A DNA stretch of 64,000 nucleotides from Proteles cristata cristata (taxonomy: Eukaryota > Chordata > Mammalia > Carnivora > Hyaenidae). Shown piece by piece: positions 10,912 through 23,200 of the stretch. The notes under the pieces are model-generated. The model did no database searches and had not been told where the DNA came from. It was given only the letters and a program-made list of their open reading frames with translations. A program made the position numbers and the translations under genes. The DNA lies in contig JAESUZ010001712.1 in assembly GCA_017311185.1 (NCBI GenBank), positions 806,001 to 870,000 of the forward strand, given 5' to 3'. Positions within the stretch are counted from its first letter, which is position 1, and the number at the start of each line of letters is the position of its first letter.

Positions 10912-13900
10912 GAGCAGGGGTGGGTGACAGAGAGAATGAGAGTCACAGAATCCAAGCTGTCAGCACACAGCCCAATGTGGGGCTCAAATTCACGGACTGT
11001 GAGATCATGACCTGAGCTGAAGCCAGACGCTTAACTGACTGAGCCACCCAGGTGCCCTCCAAAGGTTGTTCTTTAAAGGTATCCTGAGATTCAAACAACT
11101 GGCCTAAACATATGAAGTAAAGGGAAATTCAACAAGCCTCTTGAAGGTCAAGTGCTAAGAGATTTCTCTCAGGAATCTGACAAGCCCAGGTCATCTTTAT
11201 CATTTAAAGAGCACGTCAGCATCCAAATACGAATGCACACGTAAAACTCTAAGCTAAATTTCTGCCACATTAACTCCAAACCTAAGAAGATGACTCCGCA
11301 CACAACAAGGAATGACTTGAAGGAAATTGCTACCTCCAGACCGACTGTCCTCTTTTCAGAGAAAAGATGTTCAAGAAAGTCTAAATATTATTTTGGAAGG
11401 GCGATAAGGGCACCTGAGGTTAAGTCTCCCCAAACCCCTAAAGTATCAAAGAAAGACAACTGGATTTTCTCTCAGAGAATAATGGGTTGGTGAACCAGGG
11501 ATTAGTCTTAGAATAACAACTTTTATATTTTGTTAACTGACTTACAAACATGTGGGGCGCCTGGGCGGCAGAGCTGGTTAAGCGGCTAACTCTTCATTTC
11601 GGCTCAGGCCATCATCTCTGCTTGTGAGCTCAAGCTCCACATCGGGCTCTGTGTTGATGGCATGGAGCCTGCTTGGTATTCTGTCTCTCCTTCTCTCTGC
11701 CCCTCCCCCATGCGCTTGCTCTCTCTCTCTCCAAACTTTTAAAAAAATATGTAAGAAAACGTTCATTTGCAAAATGACTTCTTACAAGTAAAAATACAAT
11801 CCAAAAACAAGACTGAGAATATTACAACCCACACTCCCTCATGTTGATAATTATTACCATTACTTCTGGGTTACTCTTTACACTCAGATCTTTCTGTGTA
11901 AATCCTTCAAATTCTTCCGTCTCTGAGTCAGTATCCTCTATAAAAATTCTTCTTAGCTCTTCCGTGAAGTATTTAGAATGAAAACGCACTTCTTGCTAAA
12001 TAAAAACACACACATGTCATAAAGGAAAAAGGAGAGAGATTACCAGGGGACTTGGGGACAACGAGAAGTTTTTTAATGGGTAGAGTTTCTGTCTGAGATG
12101 ATGAGAACATTCTGGGTAATGGTGACAGCCACACAATACTGTGCACGTACTTAATGGCACTTAGCATCTTGCTGGCAAGAAACTAGGCACTTGCCTGCAC
12201 TTAAAAAATGGTGAAATGGTAAATTTCACATTATGTATATTTTACAATAACACACATACATACATATTTGCCACAGCTTACGGATATTGAACTGAATAAT
12301 CTGAAACAGCTGAACAACTTGAAATAATAAAGCAACAGCATAACTTCAAAAAGTCAGAACAGCCAGAGGCTCCTCAGAATAGCCAGAGGCTCCCTCAGCT
12401 TCTTGTGTGACTGGGGAGTGCTGATGGAATTCCGTTTCTCCCGCCAGGGCTGCCCATCAGGAAGGTCGGCTCCTCCCACAGAACCAAACACACATGGAAA
12501 GGAGCCATGAGCAGAAAGCCTGGCTCCATCCCACATGCTGGCTTTCCTTCCTAGCAGCCATCCAAATCCGTGTCCTCCAAGTCAGTGAGCATGCCTCCCT
12601 TCCAGAGACGGCGAGTTTCTCTGCAGGAAGGGGTCAGCGCCTTTCACACCCCTCCCCGCCCAATGCTGAGGAGGCTCTGTCTTTGCTCCATCACCACTCA
12701 CTGCAAAGGGTGATGGGAGCACCAACCCTCCCACCCCCCCAGGAAAGCCTCTCCTGCAGGAGACAGGAGGCCCACCACCACCAAGAGGTAGCAAGTGAGC
12801 AGAAGGAAAAATGCTCTAAGACTTTTAAAAAGGAAAGACGGACGCCTGGGTGGCTCAGTCAATTAAGCATCCGACATCGGCTCAGGTCATGATCTCACGG
12901 TTCGTGGGTTCAAGCCCTGCATCAGGCTCTGTGCTGACAGCTCAGAGCCTGGAGCCTGTCTTCAGACTCTGTATCTCCCTTTTTCTCTGACCCTCCCCTA
13001 CTCATGCTGTCTCTATCAAAACTAAATAAAACATTAAAAATTTTTTTAAAAAAAGTAAAGACATTTTCCAATGACATTTTCTGTCTTTAGAACCAATAAA
13101 AGGAAAAACACCAGGCTCTCTAAATGTCTATCTTGAAAGAAAAGAGGGAAAAGACAGACCTGCCATGCAGAAAGGGGACCCACAAATCAGCCTCCTCCAA
13201 GCTGGCAACCAGGGCTGAAGTCTATGTCCCCACTTGCTTCTGACGTCTCTTCCTCCCACACCCGATAATAGCAATGACCCCTCATCACACCACATTTGGT
13301 TGGAGAATCTTTACCTCCCCCACTGCCTCTCTCTCTGACTTTAATTATATACTTCTTTGGCTCAGATAATCTCTGGAGAAAAATAGATATAATAGATGAG
13401 TGGAAAAAATTTACAGGGGGATAGAGAAAGAAATGCCTATATCCAGCATTTTTTTTAAAGCTTAAATGTCTCCTATGAATTATTATGGGTAATTGGAGTG
13501 AGTGTGCTTGGAGCTAAATTACTTTGTTCCTTTGTTGATAGCTGTGGTGCAGCTGCTTGAAAAAAAAAAGCACAAACACAAAAGGGAAGTTTCTTTAAAG
13601 TGAAATTCAAATTGTGTTTAAGAAAGACCAAAGTCAACATTGCTACATACTGTGTGCAAGTTCACACAGCTACTCTAGGCTGGTTACCATGGATCAGGAA
13701 CGTGTGGGATCGGGGTGGGGAAGCAACAGGCCTGGGTTTATTATTAAGGAAGAATGGGGCACTGCTGGCTCCCAAGGAAACCCACCGTGAACCCGCCACG
13801 TCCAAGGATAGAAAATATCTGGCTCACAGAGCCCCGAGCTGGCCTCTGCAGGCTGTGTTAGGGCAGTGGGGTCTATGTGTGAATTTCATCATCTACCCAT

Positions 13901-16900
13901 GGTCCCTGCCTCGGGTCCAGAGAAGAGGTCACATCCTGGAGCAAAAGTTCCAACTGTCTGGTCCTCTAGCTCTCTCTAGCCTTTGAGTTGGCCTCCCCCA
14001 GGGAATTGGTCAGCCTGAGAGAAATCAGTACCTTTGGTGACCAGTTCTAAGAGAGAAAACCAAAGTAGTCCTAAACCAAGGCCTCTGCTTTTCTTCTCCT
14101 TATTCCAGGAGATTTAAAAAATAAAAAATAAATTAAAAACAACTTTGTTAAGGGGAGTCTGTATAAAGCAAAATATAATATCCACTGCACAGTCTGGCTG
14201 CAATCCTGGTTACAAGCCTCACATAGCTCACACATGCAGCATGTGTGATCCTTCACAATCAATACCCGGCTATATATTCTGGACCTCGGTCACCTATATT
14301 CATCTACCTTGATCAGGAAAATAAGGAAGTAACAGATGAAAAGAGGAGCTACCGGAGTGGTTTACATTTTTTATTCTGAAGCTCATGTGACACAAAGAAA
14401 AAGGCTGGAAAACGATGGTGGGATGAACCAGTTAGACCAGCATCCCATCTCCATTCCACCCAACGGGCGCTCACTCACCAATGGGTGCTGAACCCATGAA
14501 ACATGAGGAAAGTAAGCAGTCCAAGCCAGGAACCAGGAAAGCTGGAAAGCATCGTTCAAACATTGCAGATGTTACAGTTTAGTGGGGGAGTGAGACAGAT
14601 CCACAAGTAACCATGGTGAGGGGCAGAGTTATGAGGAAGATGCCAACATGCCTCACAGAAAGAAAGAAAACCCAGGAAAACTTCAGGAAGAAGCAACATC
14701 TGAACCCATTACCAAGAGCAGACCAGTGCGCAATGAGGGCGTCCATGTGGTTTTGGGTCTATGGCAGCACAGAGGAGAAGCAGAGAGAGGGGAGAGGCTG
14801 AGAAGTGATGCTCCTAGACTTGAAACATCCCAGCTGAAACACTTCTCAGATGTGGGGGCTCAGACAAGTCACGTCACTGTCCTGAGCTTCAGTGTGATCC
14901 CCTGTGAGACAGGGATACCACCACCACCCACACTGTCCCAGGGAGGTCCGTGAATTGAGTGCGATCTGTATGAAAAGCAAACAGTCACGGGCCATCTAAG
15001 GCACACTGGCGTCAGCCTCGGCAGGGGCGGGCAGGCTTGACGGCAGAGAAGGAGCAGCAGTCACAGTATCAAAAGCAGCTGTTCTGGGTTTTTTGTTTTA
15101 AAGTTTGAGGAGAACCGACACACAATGTTACATCACCTCCTGATGTATGGTACTGTACATTGTGCTATGCTCATAAGTGCTGCTACCATCTGTCAACATA
15201 CGCCTAGATTACAGTATCACTGACTGTATTCCCCAAGCTGTGCCTTTTATTCCCGACTTATTAGCTCCAAAACTGGAAGCCTACATCTCCTTCCCCACTT
15301 CACCCATTTTGCCCATCTCCCCAGTTCCCTCCCTGCTGGCAACCATCACTTTGTTCTCCGTATTTATAGGTCTGACTCTGCTTTTTCTGTATTCATTTTA
15401 ATTTTTAGGTTCCACATGAGTGAAATCATCTGGTATTCGTCTTTCTCAGTCTCACTTATTTCACTTAGCGTGACACCCTCTAGATCCTTCCATGTTGCTG
15501 CAAATGGCAACAACCTCATCGTTTTTATGGCTGCATAATATTCCATCATACACATATTCAGCATCTTCCTTATCCATTCTTCTGATGGATACTTTGGCTG
15601 CTTCCCTGTCTCATCATCAGGAAAGTGCAAATCAAAAGCACAATGAGATATCACCTTACACTTGTCAGAATGGCTAAAATGAAAAAGACAAGAACTCTCA
15701 AGTGTTGGTGAGAATGTGGAACCCTCATGCACTGCTGCTGGGAATGCAAACTGTTGCAGCCGCTGTGGAAAACAGTATGGACGGTTCTTAAAAATTAAAG
15801 ACAGAAATACCCTATGATCCAGTAATTCCACTGCTGGGTATTTACCCAAAGAAAACAGAAACGCTAATGTGAAAGCTCCATGTTTATTGCAGCATTATTT
15901 ACAATAGCCAAGATACGGAAGCTGCTTTGTTTTCTAACACCTACAGCGCTGCTGGGCTCCAGGCTCAGCCTGTCATGCACACCCCACACTGCTCAGATCC
16001 CCCCACGGTGGATCCACAGCCTCTACCTTCCCCCACTGCCTGACATGCTCAAATGGAGACAATGGGCTTCTGAATAAGGCCTGGATCAGGACCAGAGCTC
16101 AGTTCTGTAACTGAGGTCAAACTATGAGGATCCTGGGAGCTGAAGAGGGGAGAAGAGGGAAGGGATGAAGGAGAGTGACACGGCAGAAGATCCAGACTCC
16201 TGCAAGGGAGTAGGGGAAATGGGAGAGGAGAAGGAGGGGCAAGAACACGCAAGACAAGGATAAAAATGAGGAGGACAAACGGACAACCAGGGGAGGGAAA
16301 TTAGTGAGTATGACATCTCCCTTGATCAAGACGGGTCCAACTGGCACTCAGATGTACATGTGGGGCTGGAGAGAGAAGGCAAGTCATCAAGAACTTGGAT
16401 GTAATGGCTGAAAGCATTAGATCACGAAGAGAAAAGGTCTAGAGACAAATCTTGAAGAACATCCACATATAGGACTGGGAAATAGAAGAGATGGCCATGA
16501 AGAATGAACAACATGAGAGAGAGGAAGAGACCATGGGGAGTGGAAGCAGGTGGTTGGTGGTTCAAATGCTGCAGAGACATCAGGAAAGTGAGGATCACAG
16601 AGACCAGGGGTGTCACTGAATCCGAGAAAGACCAGCTCCCATAGAGGCCAGAACCCACACAGGCAGCCACGCGATGAAGCAGGCACCGCCCCCACGTAAT
16701 TAACGCTTCTCCTCCTGTACCTGCCCAGCTGAAGCAAGCAAGGTGGGTTTAATTTATTGCCTTTTCAGAGAGGCTACTGTCCAGGGAGGATGAGGAATTC
16801 TGAGAGCCAGTGAACAAAGACTATGCCATAGAAGGCTATTTTGACTGGCCATGCTACTGCTAAGGCACAATATAAACCTCCAGGAATCTAACCCTCAGAG

Positions 16901-19900
16901 AAATGTAACTTGCGTTTGCCAGATCAAAGTAATCAAAGAATAACGTTCTCCCTAGCACTTCCAGGAGTGAGGTGCAGAAAGAACCATGCCGCAGAAGCAT
17001 AGGAACAAAACTGGCTCACCGTTATCACATGCTCCTGCACTGCAGTGTGGACTGTCGCTATGTGGACCCAGCCCTGCCCTGCCAGTCATGTGGGAGCACT
17101 CAGAACACAGCCTCGACACAGGCTGCAGCCCCAAGGTTGCAAAGAAAATGGATCAGATCATGGGAGGCCCCTTTTATTAACAAATTACTGTCCATGGAAA
17201 GGGCTTTCAGTACAGTGATGTAGGTACACTCACTGGTTCTTGAAATATGAAGGCATAATGCTTAAAAAAATGTTTGACAATCAACTGCTATCACCAATCT
17301 CAGACCACACTCCAACAAAAGAATATCCAAACCAGGATCCAGGCTTCCAGGAGACCACACCTGTCAGGAAAGGAAGCATCTGTACCTGTTTCCCTGACTC
17401 CAGTGAGTCAAAACTATCACAGCTCTCCTCTGATGAGAGGGTTTCCATGGGAACATCATCTTGGAAGCCGACAAACTCTTCATCATCACTGGGGGCGTTA
17501 AAGATGTCAGCCACTTCTTTAGGGATCTGTTTTGGATTCAAAAAAGAAGGAGGATAAAGCCAGGGGCTGCTTTGACTTAGGGAAATTTTCTAGAGAGGAG
17601 CAGGAATTCGCATCTCCTAGCTCTATCAATCTGCCATGGTCACCCAGAACACCCCAGTAACTCTGAGCAAAATGTGCTTCAGCTGATACCTCATGGCAAC
17701 AAAACAAGAGGGAATTTTCAGATTCTAGAGATCTATCCCATCTTACAGAGAACGTCAAGGCCATAGCTAGATATATGCCATTTTTGATCTCTTCACAAAA
17801 ATTAAGGAAACCATCAGTGGTTTCTGAGAAACCACAATCGATATTCCTCCTACAGTGGATCTGTCTTTGAATGTCATCCATGTAAATAAAAAACATTCCA
17901 TAAGATAGTTACTAATCTCCTCTTTTCTCCATTTCCACCTAGAATGCTGTAATTTTTCTTTTCTTTGTTATCTAATTCAGACATGAAAATTCATACAATG
18001 AAGTAAGCAGCCTTGCTCCTTTTCTATATTCTCAATAAAGTAGTTCTAGAATTAATCCCAAGAGAATTTAAACAGTATTATCCACAATTATTCCAAGAAA
18101 GAATGTAGCACACTTGATCTAACAAGTATGTATCTGCTGAGAATTCATGTTCATTATGCTGACTACCTATGTTTTCCCAACTTGTTATTCTGAAAAAGTT
18201 CAAAGCCCTAGAAAGGTGAAGGAATAGTACAAACATCTGTATATTCTTCACCTGGAGCCCCATTTGTCACTGTGTTTACCTTGTTTCTCTTTCAACAAAC
18301 ATCAGGTGGAACCATAAGCATTAGCTAGTATTTCACTGTTTTTGACCTAGAAAAACATTTAGTGTGAGCCAACTTAATCCATTTATATTCAAAGTAAATT
18401 GCAAAAATCATACAAATTCACCCTAAAATACTTTAGCATACAATTCTGGAGAATAACAACATTCTCCTATACAGCCACAAAACTACAATCTTATCTAAGT
18501 AATTAACATTAATTCCATAGTATCATTTACTACAAGTTCATATTTAAATATCTATGACTGTTTCCAAAATGTCTTTAGTAACTTTGTGAGGACAAAGGAG
18601 ATCCATTCAAGCAGATATCATGCACTATTTTTTTATGACATTGATTTTTGTTGCTTTTTATAACACTGACATTTAATAGCCTAAGACAACTGCCTTGTAG
18701 AATGTCATACATTCTGAGCTTATATGATTGATTCCTGATACATTTAAGTTAAATATTGTTGACAACAATTCTACACAGATGACATGCACTTCTCAATGCA
18801 ACGCATAAAGAGGCACAAAAATATCAGATTATCCCCCATTAATCAGTAGTGTTTTTTTTTAACATAATTATGAAAATTTCCCTACATATTCTTAAGTAGG
18901 TAGAACTTTATAAGGAACTCACACATGGACTCCCTAGCAATTATTTGCTCATGGCTCAACTTGTTTCATTGGTATCTCTACTCAAATGCCCTTCCAAATC
19001 ATTTTGAAGCAACTGCAGACACACTATCATTTCACCCTGTATCATCTGCAAATACAGCCTGTGTTCTCAGTTCTGTTAACCTGTTTTTGTAACTCACGGT
19101 CCATGTGTATCATGATTTGAATAAAGTCCAAACATTGGTCAACAGGTTTCACAGGTCTTTTCTCAGGTGTCCTTTTCTCCTTTGACAACTTAGTTTTGAA
19201 CAAACTGGGTCATTTGATTATAGAGTTTGCAAAAGTCTGGAAGGTTAAAGTTTCTATCTGTTGCTGCTGCAGGATGGCATTTACCAGCCTCCTCTGCCCC
19301 TATGAGTTTCCTGTGATTTGGTAGCTGAAGTTATAAGCCCAGGCAGATTCAAGTTTACTTCTTTCTGGGAAGGCCATGACAACTTTGTAGGAATTGCTGC
19401 TGCTTTACTCAGAAAGCACAGAATGTCTGGCTGTCTCGGTCTCTAGTGCTGATGCTCTCTGACCAACAAGGTGGACACGCCAGATTTCTCCTGAGCAAAA
19501 ACACATTTTTCCCTTTTTACTAATTAAGAAATAAGTAGGTGACATTTGACAGTCTGTGAATATCCTTCCCCCATCCCCCACCCCCGTAACAATACACTCA
19601 GTAGTTTCAGCATCCCCGATAACTCTTACGTGAATCCATTACTACACACTAGGGGTTGCAAAATGGTCATTTCCAAATTCAATTCGTTCTTTATATACTA
19701 GCTGGCATTCTTCTAGAATGCAATATTCTCTCCCTCTCTGTCTTGCTGTGTCCCCTGTTTCCCCTTCTCTCCCTCCCATGTAGATTCATGGAATTTTTTT
19801 TAATTCAGTGTGTTTTAATCCATTATTGTCACCATTCTTTCTGATGCTAAAATTGTCCTAAATTTGGCCACTGGGGGAGGTCGTTCAAGTGAGTTTCTAT

Positions 19901-20178
19901 GCCCTTTTGACACAACTCTAATAGTCAGTGGGCACCCCTTTCCTTTCTGGCACAACTGTGCTAAGTCAGCCTTATACGTTACCTGCCCCAGACCTCGGAT
20001 CAGCCTTTGCTCCAAGGCACACTGGCATTTAGAAATCAGATCTGAGGGGCGCCTGGGTGGCTCAGTTGGTTAAGCATCTGACTTCGGCTCAGGTCATGAT
20101 CTCACAGTTTGTGGGTTCCAGCCCCGCATCGGTCTCTGTGCTGACAGCTCAGAGCCTGGAGCCTGTCTTCGGATTCTG

Positions 20179-20214
<36 letters not shown>

Positions 20215-23200
20215 CCTCCCCTGCTCGCACTGTCTCTCTCTGACTCTCAAAAATAAATAAAAAACATAAAAAAAGAAATTTAAAAAAAAGAAATCAGATC
20301 TGAGAACTTGGTGTGCTCCTTGCTAGTTAAGTATCATTGCTTCTAGGCTCTTTGCCTGGACAGAATAAGGACATCTTAAGTATCTTAAATCAAACGTTCA
20401 TAATGACACCTCGAACTCAAATTCAATATGGTAGGATTCTTCCTCACCTCTCTCAGCAACCGCACTAGAATTTCCCATCCCCCACAATGAAACCGCCAAG
20501 TCTCAGGGCACCTAGCTGGCTCAGTCAGTTAAGCATCTGACTTTTAATTTTGGCTCGGGTCTGGATTTGCAAGTTCAAGCCCTGTGCAGAGCCTGCTCAG
20601 GTTTCTCTCTCTCTGCCCCTCCTTTGCTCACACTCTCATTGTTTCTATCAAAAATAAATATTTAAAAAATTGTATTTCAAAAAAACCTCCAACCCTCAGT
20701 ATTTCTCATATATGTTCCCATGTGCTTTATCTACAGTACATACAAAATAGTTTCAAACTTATACCACCAACACCACTACCAACAATAACCACCACCAGCA
20801 ATCAAGGTCAAGATTTCTTTGCAGTCCTACGTATCCCTGGCATACACTCTCACTACATACTAGACCCCTGCCCAGATAGCCTGGCAATCACTGTACCTGA
20901 GGATGCAAATGACTTCACCTGTACCTCCCATTTCCTAATATTAAAGAGATGTCCTCAAGGCTTCAGATTTTAATACAATAATTTGCACTGCTACAAGACA
21001 TTCTTATGTGAAACTGGCACTTAGAATTATTACAATAACTTTGTCCGTGTAGAACCCTGAAATGGTCTCGGGCTCCCCAGATCCCACTTGGCCGCACTAG
21101 CACCTACAGAGTTTTATATTCAAAAGTCACTTCAATTCTTTCAATTTGTTTCTGTGCATTACTTTTACAGTCAGGTTCATTTAAGAAATTACTAATCTCT
21201 AATCTTATTTTTATCATGATTTTAATGCTTCTTGTTTAAAAAATGATTAGCAAGTCAATGGTTCAACCATAGGAAGCTTCAACATTTAGTTTATGGAGAA
21301 CACAAATCCAAAAATTGAATGTGCCAAGGTTACTGGTGTTAGAGGATTAATACAAATACTTTCCCACCATTGAATGAAATCACCCTTTGGGGCAGACACA
21401 GAAATAGAGTTCTAGAAACAACAGCAAAAAAAAACAAAAACAAAATCATTCCACATTTATGCGGAGAAGCTCCTCACAAAGCTGGACATGGTTCTTGGGA
21501 GAAAAATTACAACTTTCTTCAGGAGGTAAATTTAACAGTATTTGGCATTCTTATTTTTCTTTTCAAAGATACTTTTGTTGTTAAGCCATCACAGCCAATA
21601 TGCCAAGAAAACACTTGTAACTGGAGAAACATAGATAATACTTTAAAAGTGTAAGTGTGTTAGATTTTACTTAACAAGCCCTCGGGGTTCAGTCCCTAAA
21701 GTGGCAGTGAGGGGCTGTGACTGGTTCCAGTTGTCTTCCTTTTGACTTATCACCATTCTATAAATCAGCTCCGTTGGCCCAGAGGCCTGTTTTGTTGTTG
21801 TTAAGTTTACTTATTTTGAGACAGAGAGTGGGGGAGGGGAGGGGAGAAATGGGGAGAGAGAATCCCAAGCAGGCTCCATGCTCAACACAGAGCCAAGTGT
21901 GGGACTAGATCCCAGGGACCACCAGATCATGACTTGGGCCAAAACTACGAGTCAGATGCTTAACCGAGTAAGCCACCCAGGCACTCCCAGAAGCACGTTC
22001 TAACATAAAAGGTGAAAGAAGGAAGTGCACCCCACACAATGATTTAACAGAAGCATCTCCAAGGAATGGCAAGGCTGGCAATACGAATAAATCACTTCCG
22101 GCCACAAGGGCAGCAGCCCATGGCTGCAAATCCTGTGTCTGCCCAACTCCTCCCTCTTCATCTAAGACTTCTGCATCTGCTCCAGAGGTGCCATTAGGGG
22201 GGGCGGTAATTGCCAATTAGGAACAAAAGGAAAGAACACGCTTTTTCAAAAAAGCAAACACCAGTAGGCATTCTTGGGCATTAAGGGCTGTTTCTTGCTG
22301 CCTAACTTCAAAAGGCACAAAGAGTTTCAGTCATGAGCTCCAGGATTTAGCAAAAATCTTCGTAAGATATTCAAGTGTCTTCAATACAAAACACTATTTA
22401 ACAGATGTGACAAAGAAATCAAGGTTTCTATGCAACGCACCTGATAAAAGATTCATGGGGACATCCTTCTAACGTGTGACCAAGTGCAGCAATGTAACAC
22501 AACATCAAGCCCAAGGATCTGTCATTTCTCTGTGCAGTTCAGCAGCGATCCACTGACTGACAGGGATGTGGTGCACCCGGCACTCCCGGCAATGCCAAAT
22601 GGTGAGGCCGCTTTGGAAAAACAACTTGGCAGCTTCTCACCAAGTGAAACAGTCTTACCACGTGATACAGCATTCCTCCTCCTAGGTGTTTACCCAAATG
22701 AGATGAAAACATATGTTTGCAAAGAACTTGCAATGAGCAATTTTATTCCCAAGCCCAGAACCAATCCAAATCAGCTAGGGAGTGGATAAACAAAACAGGG
22801 GACAGGCAACCCCCAGAATACTGGCAGCAGTAAAAAAGATTTAAGTTACTGATAGACACAATAGGGATAAAGCTCAACCGAATTAGGCCTGGTGAAAAAG
22901 GCTACATATTGTCTGATTCCACTCACATGACATTTTGGAAATGGCAAAACTCTGGAAACAGAACACAGATCAATGGTTGCCTAAGGCTAGAGGTCAGAGG
23001 AAATTTTTGAGAGGTGATAAAATCAATTGTGATAGTGACTACAGAAAAACCTCACAGGACTGAACAATAAAAAGGATTTATTTTACTGTATAGAATGTAA
23101 GCCTTAGTCAGAAAAAGGAAGAAAATTATTTAGAAACAGTGTGAACATACAGATTTCCTAGAACTGGATCCTGGCACACAGAATTAAGATTTGATAAGAA

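Larger units (their letters stand above)
8680..11857 (-). other. CDCA7L intron 3
   Basis: A 3.2 kb intron with four SINEs and a long GT/GA microsatellite. Stretches 8680-9667, 10099-10767 and 11059-11553 contain no element I recognise. Confidence 0.8.
11996..17385 (-). other. CDCA7L intron 2
   Basis: A 5.4 kb intron with an L1 tail, one SINE and the inverted L1 at 15090-15925. Stretches 12270-12838, 13057-15089 and 15926-17385 are otherwise unassigned, apart from a possible L2-like trace near 14520-14660. Confidence 0.75.

Noticed and set aside
10788..11015. ORFs with long Arg-Glu and Cys-Val repeats
   Set aside because: They are the GA and GT microsatellite translated.
15364..15849. A 161-residue - strand ORF containing MEYYAAIK
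   Set aside because: It runs through the inversion junction of a dead L1. Only part is ORF2-derived, so it is not a gene.
16049..16737. Several overlapping - strand ORFs of 64-106 residues
   Set aside because: They come from purine-rich sequence in CDCA7L intron 2, with Ser/Leu/Pro-rich text and no homology.
20047..20140. tRNA-like sequence with A and B boxes
   Set aside because: The heads of all the felid SINEs look like tRNA-Lys. None folds as an intact tRNA gene without the SINE body.
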